64,000 nucleotides of DNA. Origin: Ditylenchus dipsaci. Taxonomy: Eukaryota > Nematoda > Chromadorea > Rhabditida > Anguinidae. Shown here piece after piece: positions 31,192-42,485 of this stretch (the first letter of the stretch is position 1; every line of letters begins with the position of its first letter). The position numbers and the translations under genes were made by a program. Below the pieces are notes generated by a model, which was not told the origin of the DNA, did no database searches, and saw only the letters and a list, made by a program, of their open reading frames with translations. The DNA lies in contig SADC01000209.1 in assembly GCA_004194705.1 (NCBI GenBank), positions 1 to 64,000 of the forward strand, given 5' to 3'.

Positions 31192-32685
31192 CAGGGTGGC
31201 GCAACATAAACGCATGAATGAATTTTCGCCATAACTTTTAAATTTGAGGTACTTTGACGAGATCCTTTATTTATTCGAAAGCTGAATGAATGAGAAATCG
31301 AATGACACCAAACTTATTGATTTTCGTGTTTGTTATCACTGTTAAAACATGTTTGAGTGGAAATTTATTTTTTCTTCTTTTAGCCATGGTCTACAGTGCT
31401 CAAGAGAAGGCAAAGTGCGTCGAAATGTTCATTGAGGAAGGCAAAAGCGTGGCCAATTTTGGCGTTCGATATCGGAGGGAGCTCGGGATTCATGCTAAAG
31501 TGCCGGACCGCGATAGGATTCTTGACTGGTACAACAAATGCAAGGGGCAAGGAAGCGTCGAAAGGAAGAAGAGGCCAAACATCAAGGTTGGATTTTTTGG
31601 GTTTGGTTGATTGGATGATGAATTTGGTTGATTTTTTGCTGCAGACAGTTCGAACGGAAGAGAAAACAGCGGAGGTAATCGACTTTTTCAAAGCGATGCC
31701 GCATTCAAGTGTTCGTTGGGCTGCAAACGTCGAGGGGATTCCAAGCCGAAGATCAATTCGAAGAATCCTGAAAGAAGCCGACTTCCATCCGTACAAGCTG
31801 CAAATGCATCAAGAGTTGAAGCAAGTGGATCGTGACAAGCGAGTGGAGCATGCCGTGCAAATGCTGGATCTCATTTACAACTCCAACTTCCTCGACAACA
31901 TCTTCTTCTCCGATGAGGCGCACTTCCACAAACATGGATCGATCAATAAGCAGGATTATCGCTACTGGAGCCAAGAGAATCCGCACTGGTACAGGGAGGA
32001 GCCTCTTCACTCGCCGCGTGTCACAGTCTGGGCTGCTATTGGTCGTAGAGGAGTTGTGGGTCCCTTCTTTTTTGAGGAAAACGTGAATGGCGTCAATTAC
32101 CTGCAAATGCTCCAACATCAATTCCTCCCGGCTGTTCAAGGTGTTCGAAATCTGGTCTTCATGCAAGACGGTGCTCCTCCTCATTGGTCTACTGCTGTTC
32201 GAAATTGGCTCGACGAAACGTTTCCTCTTCGCTGGATGGGTCGTGGGACATCTACTGCTCCTGCTCCCTTTGCCTGGCCGCCGTATTTGCCTGATTTGAC
32301 GCCGTGTGACTTCTTCCTGTGGGGGTGGATCAAGAGCCAAGTCTACACAACACCAATCGCCAGTATGAATGAGCTTCGAAAACGGATTGAGCGCGCTTTC
32401 ATGAGTCTGCCGCGGGAGATGGTCAACAGAGCAAACAGAGCCTACGACTCGCCTCGAATACTGCCTAGAAGTGAATGGGAAAAGTACAGAACAGGAATAT
32501 GAGTGAAAATCATTGTTATTTTTGTCCGTAAAGATTGTCCGTAAAATAAAGAATTCTTTGCATGTTTGGTGTCATTCGATTTCTCATTCATTCAGCTTTC
32601 GAATAAAAAAAGATCTCGTCAAAGTACCGCAAATTTAAAAAGTTATGGCGAAAATTCATTCATGCGTTTATGTTGCGCCACCCTG
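31192..32685 (+). mobile_element. Mariner-type transposon, complete
   Basis: A 1494-bp element starting CAGGGTGGCGCAACATAAAC and ending with its inverse, with TA at 31190-31191 and 32686-32687. The TIRs are about 120 bp, running through CGCCATAACTTTTAAA and TTCATTCAGCTTTCGA to ATTCGATTTCTCATTC. It holds one intact transposase gene. Confidence 0.9.
31386..32502 (+). CDS. Mariner-superfamily transposase, intact, two exons
   Basis: Exon 1 is 31386-31586 and exon 2 is 31645-32502, joined in phase across a 58-bp GT-AG intron (donor after ATCAAG, acceptor CTGCAG); the protein has 352 residues. The N-terminal helix-turn-helix part starts MVYSAQEKAKCVEMF and is followed by RRSIRRILKEADFHPYKLQM. The catalytic core shows FSDEAHFHKHG (first Asp), FMQDGAPPHW (second Asp) and LPDLTPCDFFLWG (third Asp). 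By my count 46 residues lie between the second and third Asp, against 34 in classical mariner and 41 in the rosa-like group it otherwise resembles. Extra residues sit at GTSTAPAPFAW. No stop or frameshift was seen. Together with intact TIRs, this could be an active copy. Confidence 0.88.
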
Positions 32686-32880
32686 TATGTCCCAGACCCG
32701 AGAAAAAGTGCGTGAACTATTCATCAGTCTAAATTTCCGTGCGCTGGCCTATCCCTGAGCCTAAGAGCTATGCCTGAATTTGTTGTTTGCAATTGTAGTT
32801 ACAGTGATTTTGTGAAGGTTAGATTTAGGGGGGGGGGGGATTTGGAGATTCGCTTCAGTTAATCAATGAAAAAACAATAA

Positions 32881-33223
32881 ATGAAATTGGTTTAATCTCA
32901 TCTATTATAGCTCGTTCACGGACTGGGACTTACAAGCGAGTGACCCGGACTGCGACCTGGGAAACTTCGATGACAATTTTTTTCTGCGTATTCTTTTAGA
33001 GCGTGCCCAAGTTCCTGACAAACCTGGCTCCACAGATCTGAAGGTCCACGAAATGTGGTACAAGGGTCTCTCAAAGTTAAAAAACACATCGAGAACCCTA
33101 TCATGGCTTTTTATAACTGATCCACGGCTCATGGGTCATTCCAAAAATTTTGTTAGCTTTCAGAGGTGGGGAGCCAGATTGATAAGGAATTTGGAAACGT
33201 TTTACAAGTATACGCGCATATAA
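32881..33223 (+). CDS. Unrecognised open frame without ATG
   Basis: About 113 sense codons run from 32882 to a stop at 33221-33223. They include TDWDLQASDPDCDLGNFDDN, LLERAQVPDKPG, HEMWYKGLSKLKN, FITDPRLMGHSKNF and RWGARLIRNLETFYK. Composition is protein-like and an acceptor (TATTATAG, 32910) precedes most of it. There is no start codon and no family I can name. A shorter copy lacking about 115 bp is at 28240-28460. It could be an exon of an undetected mobile element or gene. Downstream, both copies share a PQVTVRVP-like reading. Confidence 0.4.
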
Positions 33224-33305
33224 AAATTTTATCGAAAAAACCTCAGGTCACAGTCAGGGTCCCTCCCTTGTTAAAATGAGACTATTTTGGCTACATGAAC
33301 ACCTC

Positions 33306-33385
33306 TTAATCTTAGCCTAAGTCTTAGTCTCCGTCTAAGTCTCAGTCTAAGGTGTTCACGGAGTGAGACTAAGACTAATTTTCTT
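33306..33385. repeat. CTAAGTCTTAGTCT inverted repeat
   Basis: CATGAACACCTCTTAATCTT...GAGACTAAGACTAATTTTCT: short tandem CTAAGTCT units whose inverse follows within 80 bp. Confidence 0.45.
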
Positions 33386-33435
33386 CATGTGAAAAATATG
33401 AAAAACAGGATCAAATTTTTTCTTTTAACTGGTTA

Positions 33436-34218
33436 AAAGGAGTGCAGACAATAGGGGGGATTTTGACTAGAAAATGGGATTTTGCTACCTAAAGTTAATT
33501 TCATTTTAAGTCCTAATTTTTTCACACTAATTGTTATTACCATGAATCCAGCCGACAAAAAACACATGAGATCAAAGTTTCGAAACAAAAATTTTTTTCG
33601 AAAAATTAGCCCTGGTCAATTCAGGGGCGTAACGGTACTTTTCGAAAATTGTGTCAGAACTTTTATTTTCACAAATGCTCTAGTAGACATTGTTATATGG
33701 AAGTATATACTCAAAATGACGCCAGGAAGTTGAGCTACATTTTGAGTATAACGTTATAAATGACTGTGCTTGCAAAAATGTGAGAAAAAAACCAAAATCC
33801 TAAAAAAAATCCAGGCTTTCGGGAAATTTTCGGAGCTTTTTGACAACTTTTGTTTTTTTCACACATTTTGCAAGCACAGTCATATACAACGTTATTCTTA
33901 AAATGTAGCTCAGCTTTCTGGCCTCATTTTGAGTATGGTGTATATAGCTTGAATATAGCAATGTTTACTAGAGCATTTATGAAAATGAAAGTTCTGACAC
34001 AATTCCGAAAAGTACCGTTACGCCCCTGAATTGGACCAGGGCTAATTTTTCGAAAACAATTTTTTTTTCGAAACTTCGATCTCATGTGTTTTTTGTCGGG
34101 TGGATTCATGCTGATAAGGATTGGTGTAAATCAGGGGTTAAAAATAAAAATTAAATTAACTTAGGTTCGCAAAATCCCATTTTCTAGTCAAAATCCTTCC
34201 TATTGTCTGCCCTCCTTT
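33436..34218. mobile_element. 780-bp palindromic element
   Basis: AAAGGAGTGCAGACAATAGG at the left is inverted at the right end, and the arms match through ACTAGAAAATGGGATTTTGC, AAACACATGAGATCAAAGTT and TTGAGTATA for about 350 bp each. Paired open frames on opposite strands are mirror images. A solitary end of the same family lies at about 31027. Confidence 0.75.
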
Positions 34219-35811
34219 AATTAAATTTTAAAATCCGGCGCACGGAAGTGTTTCTTCTTGCTGTGCAACTATGTTTAGGACATGTTTTCGGAGAGCTTTA
34301 AGTATCAATGGTGGATTTGTGAGTAAGATGCTGGTTTTCCAAGTTTTTTGTACAGATGGCAGCTCACATACACTTATTCGAAAGAGCAGATCCTGGCGGT
34401 CCTAATGAGACATTAAAGTCCAATATGCAGTTTGTAGACAAGTGATTTCTGCTTTTCGGAAGATTTTTCAACTTTCCTAAAATTATCGTAAATTTTAGAG
34501 CTTTTATTGGGTCACTTCATCAATGTACCGGATTAAACAAAAGTTACGATCCGACTTTCCCGCGTAAAGAGTTGCTCGGTGAAGTAGTTTTGATTATTTT
34601 CACTGGATTCTTTAAATTTTTGAATTTTACTTCAAATCTTTGAATTTTGCATTTTCGAATTTTCTAGGATCAATGTTCTAAGTTTTTCAAAATGTAATAT
34701 AAAAGTGTTAAAGTGGCAACAATTGAATTAACACGGAAAAGGCTGATCGTAACTCCTGTTTCTTCCGTGTCAGTTTTTCGTACTGAAATTTTCTATTTCG
34801 GTTTTATTGGCAAGAATGCATAATTTATTCATTTATCGACATTAAATTACTTACGTTACATTTTTTGAATCGAAAAAATATTTTAAAAACTTGAATTTTT
34901 TTAGATTAACAAAGGGACCACCGTGAAAAAAATAGACCCACTTGTGTATTAATAATTTTTTTGCATGTGACTAAAGTTCTAAAGACTGAAAACAGAAACA
35001 ATAATTTTAAAAACAACAGAGGATCCCACGCGCATTCAGAGTTTCACCATTTCCGTCCCATTCAGCAAGTATGGTTGTTTAAGTTTAACTTTTTATAGTA
35101 ACAAAATGTGTTGAAAGCTCAAAGCTCACTATGAAAAATTGTTTTGTTTGAAATGATTAGACTTGCACTTTTAAAGTGCCATTTTAATAAATCCTGACAA
35201 TCCTAAATTAAGTAAATATTTATTGTTAGCAGTAGAATACAAAGGTACAAGGTGGAATAGCGTCTTACAGTTGTGAAAGTTTGTTGTGAAAGCTATAGGG
35301 AAATAGTCACTACAGTGAAGCTTCTGAAAAACAGGCAGGTTGTCTTCCCTTCTCGGTCGCCCTCGCTCATTCTGATTCATAGTTTGAGTGCTATTCAGCT
35401 AGTTAGGGTGGAATCCATGTGGTTTTTGTAGTTTAATAATCAGGGTGCAATTAAGGTGGTTTCGAAGTGCCTTATAATGGGGTTGAATAGCGTCGATAAA
35501 AAGACATTTCAGAAGACATGTTTTGTAGAAAACATGTTGTGTAAAAAACATGACGACCATTTTTTTGACCGAAATTTGACTTTTTGTCTTGGTGGACCAT
35601 GGTAAACCGCTTAAAGAGGGTGCCTGGATATCCTATTATTCATTTTCACTGTCTTTTCTTACTGGAGCGGAGCAAAGAGAGTTCCTCTCTGCATTTTATG
35701 ACGGCCGCCTTATTAAAGAAAAACTCAAAATGATAGGAATTGAAAAAGAATCAATTTTTTGAAAAATTCAATAATGCTGACATATTGACATATTTCAAAA
35801 GCATAATGAGA
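34219..35811. other. Non-genic stretch
   Basis: AT-rich. A short ACCGAAATTTGACTTTTTGTC TTGGTGGACC-like segment near 35568-35600 belongs to the repeats at 9320 and 17990. The 69-codon minus-strand frame at 35171-35380 has no recognisable features. Confidence 0.4.
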
Positions 35812-36844
35812 ATGGCTAGGGAAAACTTGCCAAAAACGAAATTTGCCAAAACGAAATTTGCCAAAACGAAATTTGCCAAAACGAAATATGCCAATACGAA
35901 ATTTGTCGAAACGAAATTTGGCCAACGAACCAACAGGGGGACCAAGGCAGTTTTCACGTTTTTTTCAAAATTTTCGAAATTGTGTCCTAACCACCTAAAA
36001 CCACCCCAAACCAGCGAAAACCATCCAAATCACCCAAACCACCCAAAATCATACCAAACCACCCAGAACACCCAAAACCACCAGAAACCATTCAAAACTT
36101 CACCAAAAAAAAAATTAAATTTATAAACTTGTTTTAAATTTTTAGTCTGAACCAACCAAACCAAGTGGTCGTCCACTTGGATCAAAATTTTTTTTACGTA
36201 TTTGGGTTCCAAAACCTATTTTCTGGACTAATTTGTGCACGCTGAACATGGTTTGACAGTGGTAAAATCACGTTTTATGAAGATATTTTTGAGCTTTGGG
36301 GAATAATTGATTTTAGTAAAATCAATTATTTGCCAAAACTCAAAAAATAACTGAGAAAACGGCATTTTGCCACTGTCAAACCATGTTAAGTGTGCCCGAA
36401 TTAGTTTAGAAAACTGGTTTTAGAACCCGAAAACGTAAAAAAAATTTTTGACCGAAGTGGACGACCACTTGGCTTGGTTGGTTCAGACTAAAAATTCAAA
36501 TTCCCGCAAAATATTTGTTTGGTGTAGTTTTGGATGGTTTCGGGTGGTTTGGGGTGTTTTGTGTTGTTTAGTGTGATTTTGGGTGGTTTTTGCTGTTTTA
36601 GGTGGTTTTAGGTTGTTTAGAGTGGTTTTAGGTGGTTAGGACACAGTTTCGAAAATTTCGAAAAAAACGTGAAAACTGCCTTGGTCCCCCTGTTGGTTCG
36701 TTGGTCAAATTTCGTTTCGGCAAATTTCGTTCTGGCATATTTCGTTTTGGCGCATTTCGATTTGGCAAATTTCGTTTTGGCAAATTTCGTTTTGGCAAAT
36801 TTCGGATTTGGCAAATTTCGTTTTGGCAAGTTTCCCCTAGCCAT
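35812..36844. mobile_element. 1-kb foldback with tandem GCCAAAACGAAATTT arms
   Basis: An almost complete long palindrome. Outer arms: about seven units of TTGCCAAAACGAAAT (35825-35930, inverted at 36700-36835). Then comes CAACAGGGGGACCAAGGCAG, then 10-bp AACCACCCAA units (35990-36090, inverted 36525-36645), and an inner hairpin with CCAAGTGGTCGTCCACTTGG and TGGTTTGACAGTGG. GAGAATGG occurs directly repeated at both borders (35808-35815, 36845-36852). It is non-coding. Confidence 0.8.
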
Positions 36845-37264
36845 GAGAATGGTTTGAAAATTCACTCCGAGGGTCGACTGTGATGAGTGCTTTCTAAGAC
36901 CAGTTTTTCATGCTTATACTGAATGTGGCGTAAGAATTTCAGAAAGCGCAGTTCGAAGAGTAAATAAGGCATTTGAAAAAGACCACACACTTTTCGTTGG
37001 TATTTTTCATAAACCCTCTTGGTCAAATGATTTCTTACAAGTTGGAAAGTCAATAAATAGCGAAGAAATTGGGCTTTCGAGTGCGCTATTCAGCTACTTG
37101 AACTGAAAACACACTTTTGTGTATTTAAGCTCTGATGGCAGCCTGAAGTTTTTTCAGAAGTTTGACTAATTCATATAAGTGGTCATAAGTGAATAGCCAC
37201 TCTTAATTTTACGGATAAATATTCACTATTCGAAAGCTTAAAATTACAGCTTCAAAATAGTATA

Positions 37265-37966
37265 CAGTTAAACTCGTTTACCTGGCACGCCTAAAAGTTC
37301 GTTAGAGCCTCAGGTCCGACGCTTGTTTTTAGCTCAATTTTTGATGTCTTTTGCCAAATTTGATTAGTCAGTTTAGTTTGAAATATCCCAAGAATTCTGA
37401 TTTTGTCGGTCATTTATCCAAAACTTTTTAATTTCGCAATAATCCACAATCCAGCACCTCATTTTCCAAAAGAAGTGTCGGATAACCGAGGTCCGCTGAT
37501 CATTATGGCGAAAAATTCGGTGAGTAGAGGTTTGACTACAAATGTAACATTTTTGGCGTTCTGCCCTATGTTCTGTTTAAGCCACTTAGGCTTATTTTTT
37601 CAGCCATTTTGTAGTTCGTAAGACATTTTTTTGGTCCCTAAGCCTAAACCTAAGCCTAAGCCTAAGGCCTAAGCCTAAGGCCTAAGCCTAAGGCCTAAGC
37701 CTAAGGCCTAAGGCCTAAGCCTAAGTAGGCCTAAGTGGCTAAAACAGAACATAGGGCAGAACGCCAAAAATGTTACATTTGTAGTCAAACGTCTATACCC
37801 CAAAAATTCGAAGATTTTGGATGAACGACCGACAGATTCCTTGCGATATTTCAGACTAGACTGGCTAATAACATCTGGCAAAAGACTTTAAAAATTAAGC
37901 TAAAAAACATTGGACCTAAGGCTGGAACGAACTTTTGCGAGGGCCTGAAAAACGAGGTTTGACTTT
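37265..37966. mobile_element. pogo-type palindromic MITE, host of inner element
   Basis: CAGTTAAACTCGTTTACCTG at the left and ACGAGGTTTGACT at the right. The arms match through AAAGTTCGTT...CTCAGGTCC and TTTTGCCA. It is interrupted by the element at 37525-37795. Confidence 0.6.
37525..37795. mobile_element. Inverted-repeat element carrying a CCTAAG/TTAGGC array
   Basis: TAGAGGTTTGACTACAAATG and the inverse at the right end. The arms run through ATTTTTGGCGTTCTGCCCTA to GCCACTTAGGC. The right arm from 37637 to about 37735 is a tandem array of CCTAAG and GGCCTAAG units, i.e. (TTAGGC)n on the minus strand. Confidence 0.7.
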
Positions 37967-38051
37967 ATAGTTTCGTAAAAAAGATGGCTGGAACCACAGT
38001 AAAATGACTACTCAAACTTAGAAGATAAAGAGTTTTTGATAACAAACGTTT

Positions 38052-38246
38052 GACGCTACTCGATAATACCTCCCATTATCACGAAAACAAACCCCCCACC
38101 CAAAAAACTACTCGTGAATACCACCTCCTCCTTCCCCCTAAAATCACACTTTTTTGGAAAAAGCTAAAGTTGGAACGGGTTCTCTTTCAGCTTATTCCCG
38201 AGTAGCTGTTTTGGGGGGTGGTGATGTGGTAAAGCCCAGTAGCGCC
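38052..38246. mobile_element. GRCGCTAC-family short copy
   Basis: The ends are GACGCTACTCGATAATACC and GTAAAGCCCAGTAGCGCC. Flanks AAACGTTT (38044-38051) and AAAAGTTT (38247-38254) match at seven of eight bases. Confidence 0.6.
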
Positions 38247-38259
38247 AAAAGTTTTTTAT

Positions 38260-39295
38260 AATAAATTCAAGTTTTTTCATTCCAAATTGTTTGTAATTTT
38301 TTTAAGGCATAAAAAGCTTAAAAATGTTTCTTTTACTTTGAAGATTATGCCTTCATGAGCTCAACCTGTGTTCTATCTTTAATTAATTTTACACCACACA
38401 AATTACTTTTGCAGCAAACAATGCAGACAAATCTTTTTTAATTAAATTTTACTTCCGACAAAAAGCTCAATCTCAAATTTTTAATAAGAGTACTGAAAAA
38501 CTCTTATTAAAACCAATTCCAATAAAATTGTTCCATTAATTGTATGTCTCTTCCAAACTGCAATTTCACTATTTTTTCCAACCTTACAAGATAATTAATC
38601 ATCCAGCCAGCAATTATGTTTAGCAATTTCAAGGCCATTAAAACAGTTTTATAAGCTTGTAATTATGTTGAGCAATTCCTACAAAAGCTATCAAAAAGGA
38701 TTACAATTCCTCCTACAGTTGTACTCTCACTCAAACAACCAGACCAGCTAAATTGCTGGTTTAAAACACTACAAAGTCGACAACAACATTTGGACAAACA
38801 ACTTTTCAGTAATTACCCCTCAAGCAGAGAGTTCAAAAAAACCATTTTCGATTTGATCATTTGCACTTTGTATTTTGCTAAGTTTCTGGGAATGTGACTT
38901 TCCCCCGCAGCGGCTTTCCTTTTTCTTGTTTTTTGCCATTAAGCTGTGTGCACTTTAAAGACATTTAAGCTTTTTTTTATTAAAGCTGTTGAGAAAAAGA
39001 TAAATAAAAAGTACATTAAGTCATGTCTGTTGGTGTTACTCATCTCCTTCGCCATAACAACAATTTTAATTTTGAGAAGGACTTAAAAGGTAGATTTTTT
39101 TTCAGGGTGGTGATAGCTAATTAACGATACTGAGTAGAAAATTAATTAATGAAAAGTACTTATGTTTTTTAAAGTACATACTTTTGAAGAATCAAAATTA
39201 GAAAAACTGTTGACATGTATAAATTTAAAAAAATTCACAATAAGATTTGAATTTTAAGGACTTGGTTTTGAAGGCATCGGAATTTTCGAATTTAA
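38260..39295. other. Non-genic stretch
   Basis: AT-rich sequence with no coding signature or clear repeat boundary that I can support. Confidence 0.4.
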
Positions 39296-39299
39296 ATTG

Positions 39300-39800
39300 G
39301 TGGAGGACAATTATTTGATGGGAAGATAATTTGGCGACAGGAAATGCGACGGCGGAAAATTGGGCGGAGGAATAGTTGGCGGCGGAAAATTAGGCGAAAT
39401 TTTGAGAGATCCGTTATATTTGCTTCGCAATTCCAAGTTAATCACGCCAGATTCGTTGCCAGTATGGTCGATTTGCTTAAAAAAGTGTTTTCTGATTTGC
39501 AAAATCACTCATATTTTGAATTCCACTCGAGACAACAAACATTTGAACTAATTTTTTTTCTAAAAAAGAGATTTGAATTATTTTTGTCTCTAGTGAGATT
39601 CGAAATATTAGTGATTTCTCAAATTAGGAAGCACTTTTATAAGCAATTCGACCATGCTGGACATGAATCTGATGTTAAAAATTCAAAATTGCAAAGCAAA
39701 CATACATAACGGCTCTCTTGAAATTCTGTCTAATTTTCCGTCGTCAAAATTTCCGCACCAATTTTTTACTCCAAATATTTAACAATTATTGTTCGAATTA
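39300..39800. repeat. Foldback repeat with GGCGGAAAATT subrepeats
   Basis: GACAATTATTTG near the left is mirrored by AAATATTTAACAATTATTG at the right. The left arm has several GGCGGAAAATT units, the right TTTTCCGTCG...TTTCCGC. The inner halves (GATTTGCAAAATCACTCAT) are imperfect mirror images. Confidence 0.5.
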
Positions 39801-39884
39801 TTTTAGTTTGCAATTAAATCTTTTTCAAATTTTGAACCATCGACAAGTCCAGTGCAATGTTGCTTCACCTTGCCAGAAATTTTT

Positions 39885-40145
39885 CGGCTAGAAGAGATCT
39901 GCCGAAAACCGATATTTTGCAAAACGACATTCGGCAGACCGAGATTCTGCAAAACAATTTTCTGCAAGCCGACATTTGTCGCTAAACAAAGTTGCTGAGC
40001 AGATTCTGATCATGATTTGGCAGCCGGAACGTTGGAAAAATTGTTTCGGGTATTTAGAGACTAGGCAATATAGGTTACTCATGCCCTCAATAGCTCAATT
40101 GAGCTTGCCGAATATCGTTTCGCCAAAACAAATGTTTGCGGAGTC
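39885..40145. repeat. Tandem CCGANATTNTGCAAAAC subrepeats
   Basis: Four or five units like CTGCCGAAAACCGATATTTTGC and CCGACATTTGTCGC lie here, with an inverted GCCGAATATCG at the right. They are similar to 55235-55460, which reads TTAGCAAAACCGAGATTTGG. It is probably a decayed foldback. Confidence 0.4.
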
Positions 40146-40169
40146 TCCCGCAGCCATTTTTTTGGAATA

Positions 40170-40356
40170 CAGTCTACTCTCGTTAAACTGGCACTCCAAT
40201 AAACTGGCACCCTCGATAAACTGGCACTTTGAAAAAGCCCTACTTGGCTGGCCGACAGAGAAATTAGGCAAAGTAACATCCCAGTAAACTGGCACCCCCG
40301 ATAAACTGGCACCCCAGGCTGGTCCCCAGGGGTGCCAGTTTATCGAGAGTAGACTG
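40170..40356. mobile_element. pogo-type MITE with AAACTGGCAC units
   Basis: CAGTCTACTCTCGTTAAACT and the exact inverse at the right end, with TA flanks. CGATAAACTGGCAC is repeated about six times inside. Confidence 0.7.
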
Positions 40357-40359
40357 TAA

Positions 40360-41750
40360 CACATAAAATTTTATTTTCAAATCCGAATCAATTTGAAAAA
40401 AAACATTTTGAGCATTTTTGGAGTCAAAAATATTTCCGCCAACACTGCGTGCAAAAAACATTAAAAGCATTTTTGTTAAAAATAAAAATTTAAAGCAAGT
40501 ACCTTTTATTTTTATTGTACAAAGTTATTTTAATATTGTTTCAAGTCTATTGCCCTTTTGTTTCAGTACAAGGCACGGCTATGTTCTTTTAATGAACGTT
40601 AGTAAAATTCAAAAAAGCTTGTCCTTTTAAAGTAAAACTTTTTTTAAGGAAGCAGTGAAAGAAACAAAATTAATATTTAAAATGTTTTGCAAGACTCAAA
40701 ATAATTAATACACATTTGTTTCCTCTTTTTCATCCAAAATATCGTTGATTTTTACTTTTTTGGCGCCTCTCAAGAATAGTAGAAAGTTAACTAATACCAA
40801 GTTCGCAGTTTTTCAGGTGTGCACTTTTGATCACGGATATGACCTTTTTGATTAAGTTATCCGAAAAGGAAATATGCTAACTCAGCTTGTTCAAAAAGCA
40901 TTTGACTAGAAAAGGTCAACAAAGGCCTTTATTTATTCCAAATGTCATTTTTGTGAACTTTGCGTGAGCCTTGTAAGCTCATAAGACAACCTTTTGTTAT
41001 TGTTTGTAGCACCACCATCTTGGCGTGTGTTCAATACAAAAAGATTTGTTTTGCTGTCATATTCTTCTTCTTGTTCCTTTTAAAGTCCAATTGTCCTTTG
41101 GTGTGATAAAGAGGCGGAAATAAATTTCATTTTTATGAGATCATTTGAACAAGCAGAAGAAAAAGCGATTACATTGGCCTGAGCCTCGGAATTCGACATT
41201 AAACAAACACAGGAATTTGTGAGGCCGATGCAAAAAATTCTTCGAGGAAAAACACATAACCAAGGCCATTTAAGGGCTGAGAATAGCCTTTTTGACTCAA
41301 AATTCCATTAACGTGATTTTTTTTGTTAGAGAAACTTGTTTTTAGAGGCCGCATTTTTTTGATCATTTCTCAGAGTTCAAGTGCACTTTTGGTTGTAGAG
41401 ATGAATATTTTATTAGGAATGGATCTTTGTTGATATTAATTTATAGAGAGATTTGCCCGAAATGATGTTTCAAGCTAACAAAATAATCTTTGGAAAAAAA
41501 CAAATAACAAGATTAAAAGCGAGATTACGAAGAAATGGATTTGGATCTATGCGAAAAGGCCTTTTTGAATTGAAGATCATAATATTTACTTGTTTATTGG
41601 TCGATACTGAACTTTAAAGTACTTAAAATTATGAACATATCGTATTCGCTCTATTAACTCCCCCAAAGGTGTTATTTTTCAACCTGTAAATAATCTTGAA
41701 ATTGGTAATAAAAAGGGTTAGAACTCTGAAAGCTTAGCTAAAAAACGAGA
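40360..41750. other. Non-genic stretch
   Basis: AT-rich. A CGTATTCGCTCTATTAACTC segment at about 41640 is a lone CCGTATT-family end. No gene was seen. Confidence 0.4.
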
Positions 41751-41759
41751 GGTCAAGAG

Positions 41760-42070
41760 TAGAGTTGTCGAGTACTCGAAATTTTCCAGTACTCGACTCG
41801 ATACTCGAAACCTCAAAAATTTCGAATATTACCCGAAATTATTCGATTTTGAGTAGAATTTTGTCGAAATTTTAGTTAAAAATTTAATCATTAAAAGTTG
41901 CTAAGGCATAATGAAGCCATAAAAAAGAAAAAGCTTGGTCTCGAGCACATTATTGATTATTAAATTTTATACTTCAAACTCCTAATTTTCGAGTACTCGA
42001 CTCGAAACTCAAAAAATTTCGAATAATACTCGAAATTACTCGATTTCGAGTACTCGAATCGACAACCCTA
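41760..42070. mobile_element. hAT-type MITE with CGAGTACTCGA subrepeats
   Basis: The ends are TAGAGTTGTCGAGTACTCGA and the inverse (ACTCGAATCGACAACCCTA). Flanks GTCAAGAG (41752-41759) and GTCAGGAG (42071-42078) match at seven of eight. Arms are filled with CGAGTACTCGAAATT units and their inverse. Confidence 0.7.
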
Positions 42071-42485
42071 GTCAGGAGCTCTCAGAGCGTGGGGTGTTAA
42101 TGGAGTGAATATTGTAATGACTAAAAATTAAGGCATTTTCCCTTATCGCAACCCCCCTTCGCTCCTGCGCCCAGCAGTAGATAACATTACAGTGAGGCAA
42201 CGAAAAATTACAATGACGCTCTCGTTTAGAACACATGTCCGAAATTTGTCTTGATCCCCCTGTTGATTTTTTTATGAAAATCAGCTTAGTCCGCCCTGTC
42301 ATTTTTCCTGAAAAGGTGATCACGTTAACTATGATCATCCTGATCCCCATAATCACAGTAATACTATAACCATAGTGAACAGGGTGACTGAGCTAATTGT
42401 CATAAAAAACAAAAAGAAGATTAGGTAGAGAGGGTTAGTTAGTGAGGCCAATCCTAGGTAAAACATCCCGACATAACGAACTTTC

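Noticed and set aside
33482..34109. Paired 60-80 codon frames with HMRSKFR
   Set aside because: The same sequence on both strands, produced by the 33436-34218 palindrome.
35725..36883. Repetitive frames of the TKFAKTKFAK type
   Set aside because: Translation of GCCAAAACGAAATTT tandem units in non-coding arms.
37637..37735. A true telomere end
   Set aside because: The array is only about 100 bp, degenerate, and flanked on both sides by inverted-repeat element sequence in the middle of the window.
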